Part shown: piece by piece, positions 60,958 through 64,000 of the stretch
Layout of the letters: each line of letters begins with the position of its first letter
Numbering within the stretch: the stretch's first letter is position 1
Source of the DNA: Cryptomeria japonica
Lineage: Eukaryota; Streptophyta; Pinopsida; Cupressales; Cupressaceae
Assembly (NCBI RefSeq): GCF_030272615.1
Contig: NC_081413.1
Location: 559,277,945-559,341,944, forward strand
DNA: 64,000 nt
Reading direction: 5' to 3'
Notes under the pieces: model-generated
What the model was told of the DNA's origin: nothing
What the model saw: the letters and a program-made list of their open reading frames with translations, nothing else
The model's database searches: none
Translations under genes and position numbers: made by a program

Positions 60958-62925
60958 ATTGAAGCTCACTATGATTTTTGGGTTAAATATACAGACATTT
61001 TAGATCTACTTCATTATAAGATTTGTTCAAAGAGAATACGATTAAGAAAACTAACAAGCTTATCATTAAACTTTTTAACTGTCATTCTGAAAACTAGAAA
61101 GATAAATGAAACCTCATGAATGTTAGATATTGCATACTAAAGATTTCTACACATTTTATGAAGCGTTTTGGCTTTTCTGATTTTTGCAATTTATGGGACC
61201 TCATGAATGTTAAACTTCTGAATAGAAATCAGACTTACTTAAAGAAGTTAGATATTGCATACTAAAGATTTCTGCAAGTGTTTTGGCTCTTGCGATTGAA
61301 TCTTAAACTTCTGAATAGAAATCAAGCTTATTTAAAAGGTTAGATATTGCATACTAAAGATTTCTGCACATTTTATGAAGTGTTTTGGCTTTTCTGATTT
61401 TTGCTGCTAAAGACAAAGAAGCTTTAGTGAATGAATCGAACCATATAATAACTAAAAGAAAGCGCACTTCCTGAAAGATTACCATATAATAACTAAAAGA
61501 AAGCGCACTTCCTGAAAGATTTTTTCAGTTTGAAAAAGTGGCAATCATTCTCATAAAGACACGCCTATGCGAAGACAAATGTGGTGGGGCGGTTTTTACC
61601 ATCACTGTATGTGATGAAGTCGCGCAATAAAATAGAAAAAAGAAAGTGATTGATTGATATCAAACGCCTTCATAGTCAGCTCATGAAATGATGGTCTGTA
61701 TGGGGATTCCACACAAGGAATAGCACACTAATATGCGTATTTTGTCCCATCTATAATATATTCATCATGTAGGCACAACTGTGTGATGACTTCTATTCCA
61801 CTATTTTCTGAAAATGGTACTTATTCTTCTAATTTCTGCATTTCCAAGATGAGACAGCCATGCAAAAGACCAAACGTCCATTTTTGGTTTTAAAACTAAA
61901 AATAAATCATAAAAGTTAGAGCAATGATCAGCTGAATTGAACTATGTTAAGGAAATAAACATTTGAAGGCATATATCATTTATTAAGTGATGCATTCAAT
62001 CACTCAAGTACACAAACAGATTTCTTCCTGGTGTTCACAGCAGGAAATGTTGCCCAAAAGTGAATCTATTATCTGTCAAATCCAATAACCTTCACAATGT
62101 ATGTCTAGTAGATGACTTGATTTATAATAAAACAAACAAACTGACGATTGATGATGTTCACTTGGAGCAGTGATAAGTGATTTTGAAATAACAGACTTGG
62201 GAGTGTTGCATTATTTCCTTAGCATGGCATCTTCCTTTCACAATGTGCAAGTATGTGGCAGGTTTGCCCCAGAGATTTATGATGGTAAATTATGAATCAG
62301 TTACTATACCCTAGTCTTTAAGTGATAATCCAGTGAAAGATAATGAGAACAAGAAGGTACATGCTGTAGTAATACCGGAGATTAGTGTGTAGTTTTCTGC
62401 AATCATTGCTACTACACCTGACATATTGTGTGCTATGGATTTAGTTTTAAGATTCATGCAGTAAACGAATGTTTGGTCTATTCAGACATCAGAATATATC
62501 TTTGATAAATCAGATTATAATATATTTTTTATTTTCAATTTATTAATAAATACGATCAAATATGCATCCTATGTCTGATCTGAGGAGATATGTAATAAAA
62601 TAACTGAACAAAAAGAAGTAGATGCAGAGGGGACAAACAATTTTAACACCTGATATAATGTTTTTTTCATTGATTGGGTATATAGATAGTGTCTCTCAAT
62701 GCACAGAATGTTTATAAAACATATATAAAACCCGCTCTCACCAGAAACAACTGATGTGTTGATTAAAATTAATCAATTGTTTAAGGTCAATCAATTCTAA
62801 ATATACATGAACCATAGATAATTGTTATGTATAGTGTTTAAAAATTTATGGTGATCTCTTGGCCTTCGAAGTAGCTACAGCCTCCTTGTGATCTATAAGG
62901 AGGACGAATGCATTGAAGCCGTCTT
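60958..62925 (+). repeat. tandem duplication unit C (LINE tail plus Copia RT debris)
   Basis: Starts with the LINE tail (60934-61119, YKICSKRIRLRKLTS), has a local ~40-bp duplication at 61440-61520 (ACCATATAATAACTAAAAGA) and extra copies of TTAGATATTGCATACTAAAG, then the Copia RT remnant at 62095-62240 (VDDLIYNKTNKLTIDD; ISDFEITDLGVLHYFL). Ends at GCATTGAAGC like unit B. Confidence 0.8.
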
Positions 62926-62995
62926 GACCCCTAGGGTGCATGCCAATCAGTTTGGTTGCTTGCAGAGTATTGAAAGATTTGAAGCAAAATAAAAA
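62852..62995 (-). other. possible small terminal exon
   Basis: The minus-strand frame ATKLIGMHPRGQDGFNAFVL ends DHKEAVATSKAKRSP then stop. The last 23 codons are also open in unit B (60890-60960) with mostly conservative changes and a stop at the same place. I do not recognise the protein. It may be a captured exon or 3' end of a gene fragment. Confidence 0.25.
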
Positions 62996-63054
62996 GACCA
63001 ATAATATTTATTGAGACAACAGTTCTACAATTCCAGTGATGAAAAATTTAGTGT

Positions 63055-63145
63055 TTATGGCATTATATATAGAGAGAGTGTTTATGATACTATATATATA
63101 GAGTGTTTATGATATTATATATATAGAGAGAGAGAGATCAGATTT
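63055..63145. repeat. TATA/GAGA microsatellite with three TTTATGATA units
   Basis: Three imperfect units of GAGTGTTTATGATATTATATATATAGA. Lies in the 3' flank of the TCP gene. Confidence 0.8.
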
Positions 63146-63433
63146 GGTGAGTTTTAAGACTTAAACATCATAAAGAATATGGTTAAAATAATGTCCTGTG
63201 GAGAAATATCCCTTAATCCTATAAGGAAAGAAGACGATTATTCTTACACCGAATGCTTATCTACAGACTGCTACAAATGTTTATATTATCAATTTAAAAA
63301 AACTTGTACCCCACAGAAATAATACGATATGCAAAGTCAGAAAATTATACGCATTATGGCCAAGAACTTTCTTCATTCGCAGTCGCACTAATATCTTAAC
63401 TCCAATTGATTGTTACAAAGAACATTTGGCACA

Positions 63434-64000
63434 TCACAAATAAAAGTGATCTTCAAAAACAAATGCATTGTCATAGTTTGGGGAGGGAAATCCAAAATCA
63501 GAAAGTAAAGGTGATAACGTATCACTTGAAGAACAAAAATGTTGTGTGCTTGTGTCTTCCCGAACAGGGCTTTGAATAAAAGCATTGAGATTTGATTCAT
63601 CTTGGGGGAAAGATGATTCACTTGTCAAAATAGAGGCATCCTGATCCGGGTAGCTTGAAGTTGAATCATGCAACTCCATATTAATGTTCAACTTCGGCTT
63701 AGTTCTCTCGCGAGCCCTATCCCTGGCCTTGGCTCTGTGTTCAACTCTTTCTCTGTCATTCTCTTTGTGCTTCCTACACGGCACTGAACGAGACACTCTT
63801 CTCTGCAACTTGTTGTCTGTAGGAGACTGTTGATTGGAGTTATGGGTAAGAGGAGAAGAAGAAGATGGAATGTTTTCTTCCGATTCCAGAAATTGGGTCG
63901 GTGAAAGATGATTCATTGCAGGCTGGGCCTGCTGCAGAAGCCACTCCACTGACTCGGTAGGCTGCTTGAAGCCAAGCCTATCATGGATGTCATAAAATTT
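63434..64000 (-). CDS. class II TCP transcription factor with R domain (3' part)
   Basis: Plant-specific TCP DNA-binding regulator of growth and organ or axillary bud development, acting in the nucleus. The window holds 188 codons and a stop at 63434; the basic region and helix I lie beyond 64000. From the edge: KFYDIHDRLGFKQPTESVEW and LLQQAQPAMNHL, the loop and helix II of the TCP domain. The Ser-rich linker is followed at about 63777-63690 by RVEHRAKARDRARERTKPK, the Arg-rich R domain seen in CYC/TB1-type and some CIN-type class II TCPs. The C-terminus is Ser/Asp/Phe-rich (SDFGFPSPNYDNAFVFEDHF), likely an activation region. The frame is open with no damage. No true start codon is in the window. 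Confidence 0.9.
   Translation of the reverse strand, partial: KFYDIHDRLGFKQPTESVEWLLQQAQPAMNHLSPTQFLESEENIPSSSSPLTHNSNQQSPTDNKLQRRVSRSVPCRKHKENDRERVEHRAKARDRARERTKPKLNINMELHDSTSSYPDQDASILTSESSFPQDESNLNAFIQSPVREDTSTQHFCSSSDTLSPLLSDFGFPSPNYDNAFVFEDHFYL

Overview
This is nuclear DNA from a seed plant with a large, old, repeat-filled genome. A gymnosperm such as a conifer is my best inference, because TE copies are long, heavily decayed and nested, retroelement fragments are spread thinly, and there is almost no host gene content. I cannot name a species. The only host gene I recognise with confidence is the 3' part of a class II TCP transcription factor at the right edge (63434-64000, minus strand), cut by the window end.

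Layout. 1-3218: right part of a DNA transposon (copy 1 of a family here called Sola-like), carrying a multi-exon accessory gene on the minus strand and inserted into a CACTA TNP2 transposase gene whose 3' remnant continues at 3219-4705. 5669-9073: a long, stop-riddled coiled-coil reading frame of unknown family (minus). 9315-11470: low-complexity zone with short tandem repeats, telomere-like tracts facing each other and microsatellites. 11594-27077: a 15.5-kb Athila-type Ty3/Gypsy LTR retrotransposon with both LTRs, PBS, gag, protease, RT/RNase H, integrase, an extra env-position frame and PPT. It is interrupted by three later insertions: a probable solo LTR (15296-16820), a 993-bp TIR element (20208-21200) and a second probable solo LTR (22713-25287). 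27083-38287: scattered remnants, namely two RNase H pieces in opposite orientation, a SET-domain frame followed by an En/Spm-like (Transposase_24-type) multi-exon region with a triplicated exon, an (AT)n tract and an orphan CACTA terminus. 38292-49240: copy 2 of the Sola-like transposon, complete from TIR to TIR. 49298-55700: mostly anonymous DNA with local duplications. 55740-62925: three related repeat segments containing Ty1/Copia RT debris, two of them in a ~1.96-kb tandem duplication with LINE RT tails. 63434-64000: TCP gene.

The most interesting system is the Sola-like transposon. Copy 2 is 10,949 bp long, with 24-bp terminal inverted repeats that begin GGGTA and a perfect 4-bp target duplication (GTTA). 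It carries two convergent multi-exon genes: a DDE-like transposase (minus, 47259-44437) and an accessory protein of unknown function (plus, about 38640-41259). A ~359-bp tandem array lies between them. Copy 1 has the same accessory gene in the same position relative to its terminus, with matching exon order and C-terminus. This points to a conserved two-gene transposon rather than a chance association. A 993-bp element inside the Athila element has similar ends and also a 4-bp duplication, so it may be a non-autonomous relative.

All transposon genes seen here carry in-frame stops or frameshifts, so these copies look inactive. Family names rest on motif reading only. Exon borders are from GT/AG consensus and frame continuity, without transcript support.
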